Below, one piece after another: positions 14,373 through 21,740 of a stretch of DNA of 31,715 nucleotides. The notes below the pieces were generated by a model, which saw only the letters and a list, made by a program, of their open reading frames with translations, searched no databases and was not told the origin of the DNA. The stretch lies in contig JABJFP010000034.1 in NCBI GenBank assembly GCA_018662715.1, forward strand, positions 1 through 31,715, written 5' to 3'. Both the position numbers and the translations under genes were made by a program. The DNA comes from Methanobacteriota archaeon. Its GTDB lineage: Archaea; Thermoplasmatota; Poseidoniia; Poseidoniales; Poseidoniaceae. How positions within the stretch are numbered: the stretch's first letter is position 1; every line of letters begins with the position of its first letter.

Positions 14373-15128
14373 ATGACCCTTCGAATTGAATGGAGAAACG
14401 GCTCGTCTTCAATTGGCACGGATGAAGTGATGTTGCTTGCCTTCCCAGGAGTTGGCAACATTGGCAAGGTTGCAATTGAGAGTTTGTGGAAACTGAATCC
14501 AACCGACGTGATTGCTCGACTCCATCCGTCAGGACTCCCCCCTCTTGCTAAATTAGACGAAGATGGTTTGCTCTCCCCGCCTCACCTAACACTTTCACGG
14601 GTACAAACTCAAAGCGGTACGAGTCTGCTAACACTCACCGGTCCATCTCAACCCAATGACTCGAGTGCACAAAGTCATATGGCGGAAGAATTAATGCTGT
14701 TTTTCCAAGAACAAGGCGTCAGTAATGTGATTGTTCTTGCTGGCATGGCGGACTCACCCGAACGTAAAGATACATTCATGATCGCAAGTTCTGCCAGCCA
14801 TCGAATAGAAATGGAATCAATGGGGGTTGATGTCCGCAGAGATGAACCGAAAGCAGGAGCAATTGGAGTTGCTGCATTGATTGCCTCAATGGGGCCGTTA
14901 TTCGGATTAAACACGAGTTGCGCCATTACCACAACAGTAGGAGCAAGCGGAGACATCCTCGCATCTCAGCGAATGATTGAACATCTTGACCGGTGGTTTA
15001 CTCTTGGATTGAAGCTTCCGCAGGAAGGAAACGAATGGCTCAAGCGTCGTTTAGAAGAGATTGCACCAAAGAAGAAAATGGATTTAGTAGCAGAAATGTC
15101 CGCGTCTCATGATGCATTCTATATGTGA
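14373..15128 (+). CDS. PAC2-family protein, proteasome assembly chaperone-like
   Basis: Member of the PAC2 family, which includes eukaryotic proteasome assembly chaperone 2 and archaeal PbaA/PbaB. The 251-residue protein shows the family opening FPGVGNIGKVAIESL, followed by LSRVQTQSGTSLLTLTGPSQP, NVIVLAGMADSPERKD, GAIGVAALIASMGPLFGL and TTVGASGDILASQRMIEHLDRW. The last three residues are Phe-Tyr-Met, which fits the HbYX rule used by PbaB and proteasome activators to dock into the 20S alpha ring. Role in proteasome assembly or activation is therefore plausible but inferred. It sits after the L44e-Nop10 operon, as I recall in other archaea, but has its own TATA box. Confidence 0.88.
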   Translation: MTLRIEWRNGSSSIGTDEVMLLAFPGVGNIGKVAIESLWKLNPTDVIARLHPSGLPPLAKLDEDGLLSPPHLTLSRVQTQSGTSLLTLTGPSQPNDSSAQSHMAEELMLFFQEQGVSNVIVLAGMADSPERKDTFMIASSASHRIEMESMGVDVRRDEPKAGAIGVAALIASMGPLFGLNTSCAITTTVGASGDILASQRMIEHLDRWFTLGLKLPQEGNEWLKRRLEEIAPKKKMDLVAEMSASHDAFYM

Positions 15129-15140
15129 TTTGACCTCTTC

Positions 15141-15146
15141 AAAAAA
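15141..15146 (-). terminator. Oligo-T terminator of tRNA-Ser
   Basis: On the minus strand a run of six T lies 22 bases beyond the 3' end of the tRNA. Archaeal RNA polymerase stops at such T tracts, so this is the likely tRNA terminator, also facing the end of the PAC2 gene. Confidence 0.5.
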
Positions 15147-15167
15147 GTCAACCATTCAAGTGAAGAG

Positions 15168-15250
15168 CGCCGAGAGAGGGATTTGAACCCCCGCGTCCAA
15201 GGGACAGTGGATTTCGAATCCACCGCAATACCGGGCTATGCGACCTCGGC
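15168..15250 (-). tRNA. tRNA-Ser (anticodon CGA)
   Basis: Reads serine codon UCG. The minus strand folds as a type II tRNA: acceptor GCCGAGG paired with TCTCGGC (one G-T at the base), D arm with GCA/TGC, anticodon stem GTGGA/TCCAC around loop TTCGAAA with CGA in the anticodon position, a long variable arm with GTCC/GGAC stem, and T arm GGGGG-TTCAAAT-CCCTC. The discriminator base is G, as in archaeal serine tRNAs. No CCA is encoded and no intron is seen. Confidence is high for Ser because of the long variable arm. Confidence 0.95.
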
Positions 15251-15275
15251 TCTATCACAGGGCTTTAGCGCGACC

Positions 15276-15284
15276 GTCATAAGC
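15276..15284. promoter_or_regulatory. AT-rich element shared by tRNA-Ser and the SAMP-like gene
   Basis: GTCATAAGC lies about 25 bases before the ATG at 15306 on the plus strand; read on the other strand, CTTATGAC lies about 30 bases before the tRNA 5' end. It matches TATA-like cores elsewhere in the window (TCATAAGG) and could serve both directions. Confidence 0.4.
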
Positions 15285-15305
15285 ATGATGATGCCTAGCC
15301 GCATC

Positions 15306-15506
15306 ATGGAAGTACGGTTTCACGGAAGGGACGTCGAGATTTCAAGTTCGTTTGCACCCGGAACAACAGTTCGCGAAGCATTACTTGCTTCAGAAATCCT
15401 CCCCTCCATGGTCATTGTGAGTTATGAGGGAACTGTTTTGCCTCACTCAACACGGCTCAACCAAGATATTGAATTGCTTGTCACAACCATCTCTTCAGGA
15501 GGTTGA
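15306..15506 (+). CDS. SAMP/MoaD/ThiS-type ubiquitin-like protein
   Basis: Small beta-grasp protein of 66 residues ending in Gly-Gly, the hallmark of proteins activated by an E1-like enzyme for protein conjugation (SAMPs) or sulfur transfer (ThiS, MoaD, Urm1). Visible features: the first strand MEVRFHGRDVEI, the helix TTVREALLASEI, the strand SMVIVSYEGTVLP and the last strand IELLVTTISSGG. Length and layout most resemble SAMP2. Upstream in-frame ATGs exist at 15285, 15288 and 15291. I chose 15306 because a TATA-like element lies 25 bases before it and it gives the usual N-terminus. The 3' end overlaps the convergent nuclease gene by 12 bases. No E1-like gene is in the window; moaA lies 14 kb away. 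Confidence 0.85.
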   Translation: MEVRFHGRDVEISSSFAPGTTVREALLASEILPSMVIVSYEGTVLPHSTRLNQDIELLVTTISSGG

Positions 15507-17348
15507 GCGGTCAACTCGCTCAATGATTTGAAGCCGTGATTGCTTCGAATAATCTCCACGAACCTCTGTAGCCCAAGCATCGAGCCCAAGGTTAGCAATA
15601 ACCACGATATCGCCTACTTCAACCATACCAAATTGATTGTTCCAATCGTCGAACCAACCTTCAACCTTCATGGCCCCGGTATGGTCCATCAACATCAAAC
15701 CACGACGCCGCCAAGTCTTTCCATTCCGGCTCACTCCGCTCTTTTCATAGGTGTAAACAATCCGACCGCCTACGTTTCTTCTCGCATTGTAAGCCATAAG
15801 GTCGTGAGAATCTTCATGTGGAGAATCATCCAATACGACACGAGCAAACGGGTCAATTTTCAAAACGATTTCTCCTTTCCAGTTTGTAGAAAAAATTGCA
15901 TCTTCTACGAGAACCTCGTCTCCTTTTTTCAGGCCATCAGGCCAAGTATTACCGCCATCACGGTGTTCGTGAGAAATAATATTGACATTTGCAAAATAGT
16001 GTCCCTGTTGAATGACTATTTTTGGTGGCTTCCCACCACTAGCGACGCTCACACTGAAGAGTTCACCTCGGATACTTGCACGTGGATTCAACGAGCCTAT
16101 TTCGTCAATTCGCGTCATTCCAGAAAAACCGGGCAATTGAAGAGATTCGGGCAGTGGTGCTTCATCTGAACCACCACCAGCAGGACATACTTCGCTCCAA
16201 TCACAGCGATCACATCGAACCATCTGTGGTGGCTCTTTTGGCTTACCTCCCGGGGCAAAGCCTCGCATTGGTGCAGGCTCTGGTGGGCATTCATCACGCG
16301 TTGGTTTTTCCTTCTTCAGGTCAACCCACATTTCTTGTAGTTCGCCCTCCATGGTTTGCAATTCCTCTATAGAAGGGGCGCCAATATGCTTGATTGAGGG
16401 ATGCCCCAGATACCAAATTTGGAGCGATGCAACGGTTTCAGAGCGCTCGTGGGTGATGTACCAAAGCATTGCATACATGCGGAGTTGGCGAACATAATCT
16501 CCAGAACGGTCGTTCGCACCAAGACTGGCTTTCAAATCAACGATGGTTATTGCCCCATCCCAATTGTAGACAAGGTCGTATTCTCCCTGAAACCAATGGT
16601 CTGGGTGTATGGCATTCATGGAAAATTTAGCAGCATCTGGATCAACAAACCAAGGTCGCGAGACCTCCCATGATTCCAACCAGCTTGGGTCACCGGAGCC
16701 AGCGAATGGGTGCCCGCTGGAAAAGGAGTCAAAAGAGAAGCCGTCTGGTGCCGGCCATTGAGGTCGTTCTCCGTCACGCCAGGACTGCAGGCCTGGTCCC
16801 CCTTTTTCAGTAAAGCAACGTTCAACTTCATCGATATGGAAACGAAGCCCTGCTTTGGTCATCTCAAGACATCGGTTTGTGTCAACGCTCTTCCAATCAC
16901 CTGCTTTCCTATCGTCCCCTTCCCATTCGAGTCGCACCCTCTCGAGAGCAACAGGGAGATGCCGTTCACATCTTGCCATAGCCCATTCAAGCAATTCCTC
17001 TTTTGAGGCAGGCACATCACGTTCTGCCAGCGGCATGAGCATCTGTGAAGGCCACCCAGTGGCCGTGTTACGGTCTGGAAGACCATCCTCATCTAGAGGT
17101 GAAGGGTCGTGAGCATCCGAAGGAGCAGACGCGTGGATAAGTGCAGGAGATTCCCTCAAGACCCTACATACGGCTTCTTCTACGGCACGGCCTACAAAAA
17201 GAACCGGAATTTGCGGCATGCGGAATCTCAAGACTTTCTCATAATACCACAGACGTGGACAGGCTTTGTAGGTGTTAACCTGACTTGCCGAGAGGCGCAA
17301 ATAGGGGCCAACTGTGTCTGTTGTTGCATCTGCGAGTTGGACGGGCAT
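15495..17348 (-). CDS. Cas4/AddB-like Fe-S PD-(D/E)XK nuclease fused to OB folds (copy 1)
   Basis: Predicted DNA nuclease of 617 residues. The RecB/Cas4-type nuclease domain has LSASQVNTYKACPRLWYYEK (Cys30), GEYDLV (Glu256, Asp258), IVDLKAS (Asp271, Lys273) and QLRMY (Gln288, Tyr292), which are motifs II, III and QxxxY. Cys379-x2-Cys382-x5-Cys388 with Cys30 gives the 4Fe-4S set of Cas4/AddB. The motif I His seems replaced by Glu (GRAVEEAV). Residues about 410-610 form two OB-like folds, the last with RNGKTWRRRGLMLMDHTGAMKVEGWFDDW, resembling single-strand binding domains. No helicase motif is present. The ATG at 17348 is preferred to a TTG at 17378. It lies 55 bases after a same-strand paralogue with identical layout. 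Role in repair, replication or defence is unknown. Confidence 0.8.
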   Translation of the reverse strand: MPVQLADATTDTVGPYLRLSASQVNTYKACPRLWYYEKVLRFRMPQIPVLFVGRAVEEAVCRVLRESPALIHASAPSDAHDPSPLDEDGLPDRNTATGWPSQMLMPLAERDVPASKEELLEWAMARCERHLPVALERVRLEWEGDDRKAGDWKSVDTNRCLEMTKAGLRFHIDEVERCFTEKGGPGLQSWRDGERPQWPAPDGFSFDSFSSGHPFAGSGDPSWLESWEVSRPWFVDPDAAKFSMNAIHPDHWFQGEYDLVYNWDGAITIVDLKASLGANDRSGDYVRQLRMYAMLWYITHERSETVASLQIWYLGHPSIKHIGAPSIEELQTMEGELQEMWVDLKKEKPTRDECPPEPAPMRGFAPGGKPKEPPQMVRCDRCDWSEVCPAGGGSDEAPLPESLQLPGFSGMTRIDEIGSLNPRASIRGELFSVSVASGGKPPKIVIQQGHYFANVNIISHEHRDGGNTWPDGLKKGDEVLVEDAIFSTNWKGEIVLKIDPFARVVLDDSPHEDSHDLMAYNARRNVGGRIVYTYEKSGVSRNGKTWRRRGLMLMDHTGAMKVEGWFDDWNNQFGMVEVGDIVVIANLGLDAWATEVRGDYSKQSRLQIIERVDRSTS

Positions 17349-17403
17349 AGAGGTAAACCTGAGCCCACCCCTTTTCAATTCTCACGCAAGGCTCCCTGCC
17401 CCT

Positions 17404-19146
17404 TCATCGCAAGAACGTTGGTTCCATACGAGTTTTCCTGGAATCAATTCGTAATTGAAGCAAACCTGAACGCCATCCGATTTCTACACCAGTCATGGCC
17501 ACTAAGGAACCCGGTTTTAAATTTAAAATTCGTTGATTGATACTGTTTCCAAAAGCGACAACTTCCGCCACATGAGTGCCGTCCCACAGCATAAAGGCCA
17601 CCATGCTCCATGGCTTCCCATCAATTCTACGACCACTCCGCCGTCGGATAGACAAAACATATCCTTTGACATTAGCCCGGGTGCGCAACAAACCGAGACG
17701 AGTTACCTCGATTGGGTCGCCGTCCTCTACATCCTCAATTGGAATGATTTCAGTGCCCTTGTCGACATAGAGTCTCGGTTGGTCCCTCCAAACCCCTGGA
17801 AGAGCGTTGTGAACGAGAACATTTTTTTGTTCGATTTGGTGAAGAGTGGGAAATGAACCCGGCTCACTTTCTTCAAGCGCAATATGTTGAGTCCCACCTA
17901 CCAAAACTGCACCAAGTACCGGCTCAGAGAAATGATTTGGCAGCGGACCCCATGCACCTGAGAGTGTTCCTTTGACTGAAACCCTACCCTGAATACTGGA
18001 CAAGGGAGCATAAGGTGAAGAGATGGCCGGCAAGGAAAGTTCTGAAATCCATTGAAGAGAGTCGTGAAGATTCCATTCGGACGACTCACTTCGAGAAACC
18101 TGACACCAGAAGCAACCAGCAGCCTCTCCCGAACATGCGGATTTGGGTGATGTAGGGAAGGCTACAACGCCTTCGGCGAGGCTTTGCATGGCGTGATGCT
18201 GTTCCATGTAGAATGCCGTAAGAGATTCAATCTCTACTTCGTCCGGGGGTGCATACTGAACCCGCTCGGGGCCTGAGAGGTACCAACCCTCCATGCCGTC
18301 AACCAGCTCCCCGTCATGTGTTTGCGACCAGAGCCAAGAATAGAAGCGCAATTGATGCTCTAGAGATGCCGCAAAGGAAGATTCTGAAGAGCCCGATTTG
18401 ATGTCAACAATGCGTATTGTACCGTCCCAACGTAGCACGAGGTCCAATTCACCAGAAGCCCAACCATCGGGACTGTAGAGGCGTTGAGGCTGGTGTACAC
18501 GGGGGTCTTTGACCCAAGGCCGAGCACATTCCCATGCCTCGTTCCAGGTCACTGGCTCGCCTTGATTGGACCAAGTTGGAGATTGTTCAATGTCCCATTG
18601 CCTCAAGTCAATGTCGGGTACTTTTTCTGAACGAGGAAAAACAGGAATTGTTCCCCAAGATGGCTCAGGTACGGAAAAGGGTTGACCACCACTTCTTCTT
18701 GTTTCGAGGTAAGGACCACCGTTTTCCTCAAAACACCGCTTTACTTCTTCTAAAAACAGTAGAAAGCCTCCACGTATCCGGTCTACGAATGTTTCAAGGG
18801 CGACATCATCCCAAGACGCCCCGTCTTCTGTCCACAAACTATCATCCCAGTCCTTTCGCCCATCATCATGCGCTTTCTTTGCCTGAGTTTCAATATGCGG
18901 TTCGACCCAATCAAGGAGTTCTTGTTCTGAATGAAGGAGAGGTGGGTGCATCATAAACAACTCACATAGAGCATCCTCAAGCACGATTCCCGCCACTTGT
19001 GATGGACGAAGTGGGCCGTGCAAACCCACTTGATAAGCCAAAAACCACTGCTTTTCACAACGAAGGTACGTTGTCAAAGCGCTTGCAGAGAGCCGATTTC
19101 TTGAGCGGCCGAGAGGGCCACCAAGTGGCGGCTGTCCTACTGGCAT
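17404..19146 (-). CDS. Cas4/AddB-like Fe-S PD-(D/E)XK nuclease fused to OB folds (copy 2)
   Basis: Paralogue of the downstream gene, 580 residues with the same order of parts but divergent sequence. The nuclease domain has LSASALTTYLRCEKQW (Cys30), GELDLV (Glu233, Asp235), IVDIKSG (Asp248, Lys250) and QLRFY (Gln265, Tyr269). The C-terminal cluster cysteines are Cys338, Cys345 and Cys348, spaced x6 and x2 rather than x2 and x5. As in copy 1 the motif I His position is Glu (GIVLEDAL). Residues about 385-570 contain OB-like strands, including VKGYVLSIRRRSGRRIDGKPW and VAEVVAFG. All catalytic residues look intact, so both copies may be active. GAGGGG five bases before the ATG supports the start. 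It follows ABCE1 on the same strand by 42 bases. Confidence 0.8.
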   Translation of the reverse strand: MPVGQPPLGGPLGRSRNRLSASALTTYLRCEKQWFLAYQVGLHGPLRPSQVAGIVLEDALCELFMMHPPLLHSEQELLDWVEPHIETQAKKAHDDGRKDWDDSLWTEDGASWDDVALETFVDRIRGGFLLFLEEVKRCFEENGGPYLETRRSGGQPFSVPEPSWGTIPVFPRSEKVPDIDLRQWDIEQSPTWSNQGEPVTWNEAWECARPWVKDPRVHQPQRLYSPDGWASGELDLVLRWDGTIRIVDIKSGSSESSFAASLEHQLRFYSWLWSQTHDGELVDGMEGWYLSGPERVQYAPPDEVEIESLTAFYMEQHHAMQSLAEGVVAFPTSPKSACSGEAAGCFWCQVSRSESSEWNLHDSLQWISELSLPAISSPYAPLSSIQGRVSVKGTLSGAWGPLPNHFSEPVLGAVLVGGTQHIALEESEPGSFPTLHQIEQKNVLVHNALPGVWRDQPRLYVDKGTEIIPIEDVEDGDPIEVTRLGLLRTRANVKGYVLSIRRRSGRRIDGKPWSMVAFMLWDGTHVAEVVAFGNSINQRILNLKPGSLVAMTGVEIGWRSGLLQLRIDSRKTRMEPTFLR

Positions 19147-19188
19147 GGCAACCCCTCGGGTAACATGGTCATGAAGTGTGCTTTCCCA

Positions 19189-20967
19189 TCATGCATCGTA
19201 AGAATAGTAATCACCAACGTTACGTTGTTCACGATCCTTTCTGCTCTCGCCCTTGTTAATTCGTGGTCGACGAGAATCGTGATCTCTTCGGAAGGTTACA
19301 TTCACGCTTGACAAAAAGCGATTCATTCCTTCTCGCAGGTCAAAGGGTCCAGTTGCCTTTCCTTGGACACCTCCTTCGCCTTCAAAGACAAGGAGAGAAT
19401 CGGATACGATGTCAATGAAATAGACATCGTGGTCAATGACAAAGGCTGACTTTTCATTGGCTTCCATGGTTCTCCGGATAGCTTTAGCAGCCTCCATCCT
19501 CGCGTTTGCGTCCAAATGTGCCGAAGGTTCATCCAGAAGATAGAGGTCTGCATCTCTTCCCAAGCAAATGGCGATAGAAACCGCTTGGCGTTCCCCACCA
19601 GATAGTTTCTTGACACGCTTTGGTAGTAATTGGTCAACTCCCAAGGCGCGAATCACGTTGACATTGAATTCACCACTGCGCCACCGTGGACCGAGTTCAC
19701 TATCGAGCCAAAGTTGGACTGAGCCGTCAATATCCACATCAATATGCTGAGGTTTGTATGAGATTTTTGCATCTGCAGTAACCCAGCCTCCGTCATACTC
19801 GTGCTCACCAGCGAGAAGTTTGATCATCGTAGTTTTGCCAGTACCGTTTGGCCCAACAACGCCAACTACTTCTGAGCGATGGACTGCGCCATCCCCCGAT
19901 GTAAGTTTAAACTCACCTAGTGTTTTCTCAAGACCACCCCAGCTTACGACTGGAGTCCCGATTTCTGCACTTCGGTCACGATGACGCAGGAACTTGATCG
20001 GCTTATCCCGAATTCGTACGTTCTCTTCAGGTAGGAATCCATCGAGATAGGAATTGATGGCTTGGCGAGTTGAGCGGGCAGGAGTAAAGATTCCAAATGC
20101 ACCCTTTTTCCCATACACGATGTGAACCAAGTCAGCAAGAACATCCAGAACCGCTAAATCGTGTTCAATAACGATGACACGCTTTGCTTCAGCAAGTTTT
20201 TGGATGATTCGAACGATTCGCATTCTTTCGTGAATGTCGAGATAGGATGAAGGCTCATCAAAGAAGTACACGTCAACATCTCTGAGTATCGTGGCACAGA
20301 TTGCCATACGTTGCAATTCACCACCTGATAGTTGCTGGATGGTTCTATCAAGGAGATGGTCAATTCCCAAATCTTCGGTGGTTTCAACCATAATATTGCG
20401 TTCATCGACTTTCATCAATAGTTCACGAACGGTTCCTTTGACCCGTTTTGGCAGACGATCCACGTTCTGTGGTTTGACTGCTACCCGAATTTTCCCTGCT
20501 TGAACAGCAATGAAGAAATCACGTAACTCGCCACGAGGTAGAGATTCGATCACCGAATCCCATTCCGGATCAGTATCCATCCAATCTCCTAAATTCGGAA
20601 TGGTTCTTCCAGAAAGTGCATTGATTGCAGTAGACTTACCCATTCCATTTGGCCCGAGGATTCCAACAACGCTTTCTTTGGAGGGCGTTGGGAGGCGAAA
20701 CAAGCGAAATCCATTCATTGAGAATCGATGAATCATATCCGATTCAAGTTCACTTGGTAGATTTTCAATGATCAACGCATCATGTGGGCACTTATTGATA
20801 CAGATACCACAGCCGATACAGAGGCTTTCAGAAATGTGAGGCTTTCCGGTTTTATCGTCAAGAATGATGCATTCTTGTCCGTTGCGAACTGGAGGGCAAA
20901 AATCGTGGCACTCATCGTTGCACTTCTTTGGTTGACAATTGTCTTCCTTCAAAACTGCGACTCGCAC
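19189..20967 (-). CDS. ABCE1/Rli1 ribosome-recycling ATPase
   Basis: Twin-ATPase that splits post-termination ribosomes together with aPelota or aRF1. The 592-residue protein has an N-terminal ferredoxin-like part with eight cluster cysteines (NCQPKKCNDECHDFC and LCIGCGICINKCPHDAL), then two ABC domains. The first has GPNGMGKST, LSGGELQRMAIC and FFDEPSSYLD; the second has GPNGTGKTT, LSGGERQAVSIA and LLDEPSAHLD. A His switch (VIEHD, VIDHD) follows each. Every ABCE1 hallmark is present. The start is GTG at 20967, backed by AGGAGGG six bases upstream. A TATA-like TTCAAAATAC at 21001-21010 could give a very short leader. The two nuclease genes follow on the same strand. Confidence 0.96.
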   Translation of the reverse strand: MRVAVLKEDNCQPKKCNDECHDFCPPVRNGQECIILDDKTGKPHISESLCIGCGICINKCPHDALIIENLPSELESDMIHRFSMNGFRLFRLPTPSKESVVGILGPNGMGKSTAINALSGRTIPNLGDWMDTDPEWDSVIESLPRGELRDFFIAVQAGKIRVAVKPQNVDRLPKRVKGTVRELLMKVDERNIMVETTEDLGIDHLLDRTIQQLSGGELQRMAICATILRDVDVYFFDEPSSYLDIHERMRIVRIIQKLAEAKRVIVIEHDLAVLDVLADLVHIVYGKKGAFGIFTPARSTRQAINSYLDGFLPEENVRIRDKPIKFLRHRDRSAEIGTPVVSWGGLEKTLGEFKLTSGDGAVHRSEVVGVVGPNGTGKTTMIKLLAGEHEYDGGWVTADAKISYKPQHIDVDIDGSVQLWLDSELGPRWRSGEFNVNVIRALGVDQLLPKRVKKLSGGERQAVSIAICLGRDADLYLLDEPSAHLDANARMEAAKAIRRTMEANEKSAFVIDHDVYFIDIVSDSLLVFEGEGGVQGKATGPFDLREGMNRFLSSVNVTFRRDHDSRRPRINKGESRKDREQRNVGDYYSYDA

Positions 20968-20972
20968 CTCAT

Positions 20973-20979
20973 CCCTCCT
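20973..20979 (-). promoter_or_regulatory. Strong SD deciding a GTG start for ABCE1
   Basis: AGGAGGG on the minus strand sits at ideal distance from the GTG at 20967. There is no in-frame ATG that would keep the conserved N-terminal cysteines, so GTG is the start. Confidence 0.75.
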
Positions 20980-21062
20980 ATGCTTTGCTTTTTGGCTAAC
21001 GTATTTTGAATGACCGTTGAAAAAGCAGCCATGCCGCTCGCTTTCAGCGATTGGTTATGCCT

Positions 21063-21602
21063 TCAAATGAGACCCTTTAGGTGCTCATGTCCACGGATAA
21101 GGCGGACGGTACAAGGTGTAGGGAACTTCATGCTCGCCTTGCGAAGTGCATCTCGAGCAGCGAGATAGTGCTCAGGGTGAACTTGAATCGAAATCACCCG
21201 TTGTCCACGCTTGACACGAGCTGCTGTTCCGACATTCTTACCGAAAGCACAACGCATTCCTTGAGAAACACGGTCAGCACCTGCACCAGTAGCCTGCTTG
21301 TTTTCACGCAGGATGTGGTGAGGGAAGGTGTGAATTCGTAGGGAGTATCCTTGAGTTCCTGCTTCCTTACGGATGGTGGAGTTGGATACAACACGGGCTG
21401 CTTCTAGAGCAGTGTGGCGAATTTGAACGTCGTTATCAGAACGGAGTTCAATGACGACTGGGAACTGCCCAGTTTCAGCGGCAACACGGTTTCCAACGTG
21501 ATATTGATGAATACGGTTGTTTGGAACACCGCCGATGTACTTACGACGAGTATAAGCGGGACCTTTCAATCGGCGATACATTACTGCTGGTTTCCGTGCC
21601 AT
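21063..21602 (-). CDS. rpl10e: 50S ribosomal protein uL16 (archaeal L10e)
   Basis: Large-subunit protein near the tRNA-binding region, 179 residues. It opens MARKPAVMYRRLKGPAYTRRKYIGG and continues with TGQFPVVIELRS, ARVVSNSTIRKEAG, YSLRIHTFPHHILREN, the loop GADRVSQGMRCAFGKNVGTAARV (the conserved internal loop near the peptidyl transferase centre) and VRLIRG. All match archaeal L10e. The ATG at 21602 has GGAGG seven bases upstream, which excludes the longer in-frame extensions up to 21716. It is divergent from the propeller gene and 95 bases before ABCE1. Confidence 0.96.
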   Translation of the reverse strand: MARKPAVMYRRLKGPAYTRRKYIGGVPNNRIHQYHVGNRVAAETGQFPVVIELRSDNDVQIRHTALEAARVVSNSTIRKEAGTQGYSLRIHTFPHHILRENKQATGAGADRVSQGMRCAFGKNVGTAARVKRGQRVISIQVHPEHYLAARDALRKASMKFPTPCTVRLIRGHEHLKGLI

Positions 21603-21638
21603 ACATATGCCTCCAAGCATGCCTGCGACCGATGCTCC

Positions 21639-21650
21639 CCTTATGATATC
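21639..21650 (-). promoter_or_regulatory. TATA-like element for the uL16 gene
   Basis: On the minus strand GATATCATAAGG lies about 36-48 bases before the ATG. A start about 25 bases downstream leaves a leader of about 16 bases that includes the GGAGG site. Confidence 0.55.
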
Positions 21651-21701
21651 TCCGCATTGGATGTTCTGACAGACGATGTCGAGTTTCAAGCACATCTGTT
21701 G

Positions 21702-21709
21702 GATAAAAG
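21702..21709 (+). promoter_or_regulatory. TATA-like element for the membrane propeller gene
   Basis: GATAAAAG is centred about 35 bases before the ATG at 21741. Transcription would start near 21731, so an ATG at 21723 would lie upstream of the RNA start; this favours 21741. Confidence 0.5.
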
Positions 21710-21740
21710 CCTTCATGGACTGATGGCCCTACCGGCATGT

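Noticed and set aside
15495..19146. Possible CRISPR-Cas locus, because of Cas4-like nucleases
   Set aside because: No repeat-spacer array and no other cas gene is seen nearby; the OB fusions are unlike Cas4.
21603..21716. N-terminal extension of uL16
   Set aside because: The family start MARKPA is at 21602 with a good SD, and the extension contains the promoter.
21414..21740. Long in-frame extension upstream of the propeller gene, running through the uL16 gene
   Set aside because: It lies antisense to a conserved ribosomal protein and upstream of the likely TATA element at 21702; the ATG at 21741 gives a sensible N-terminal anchor.
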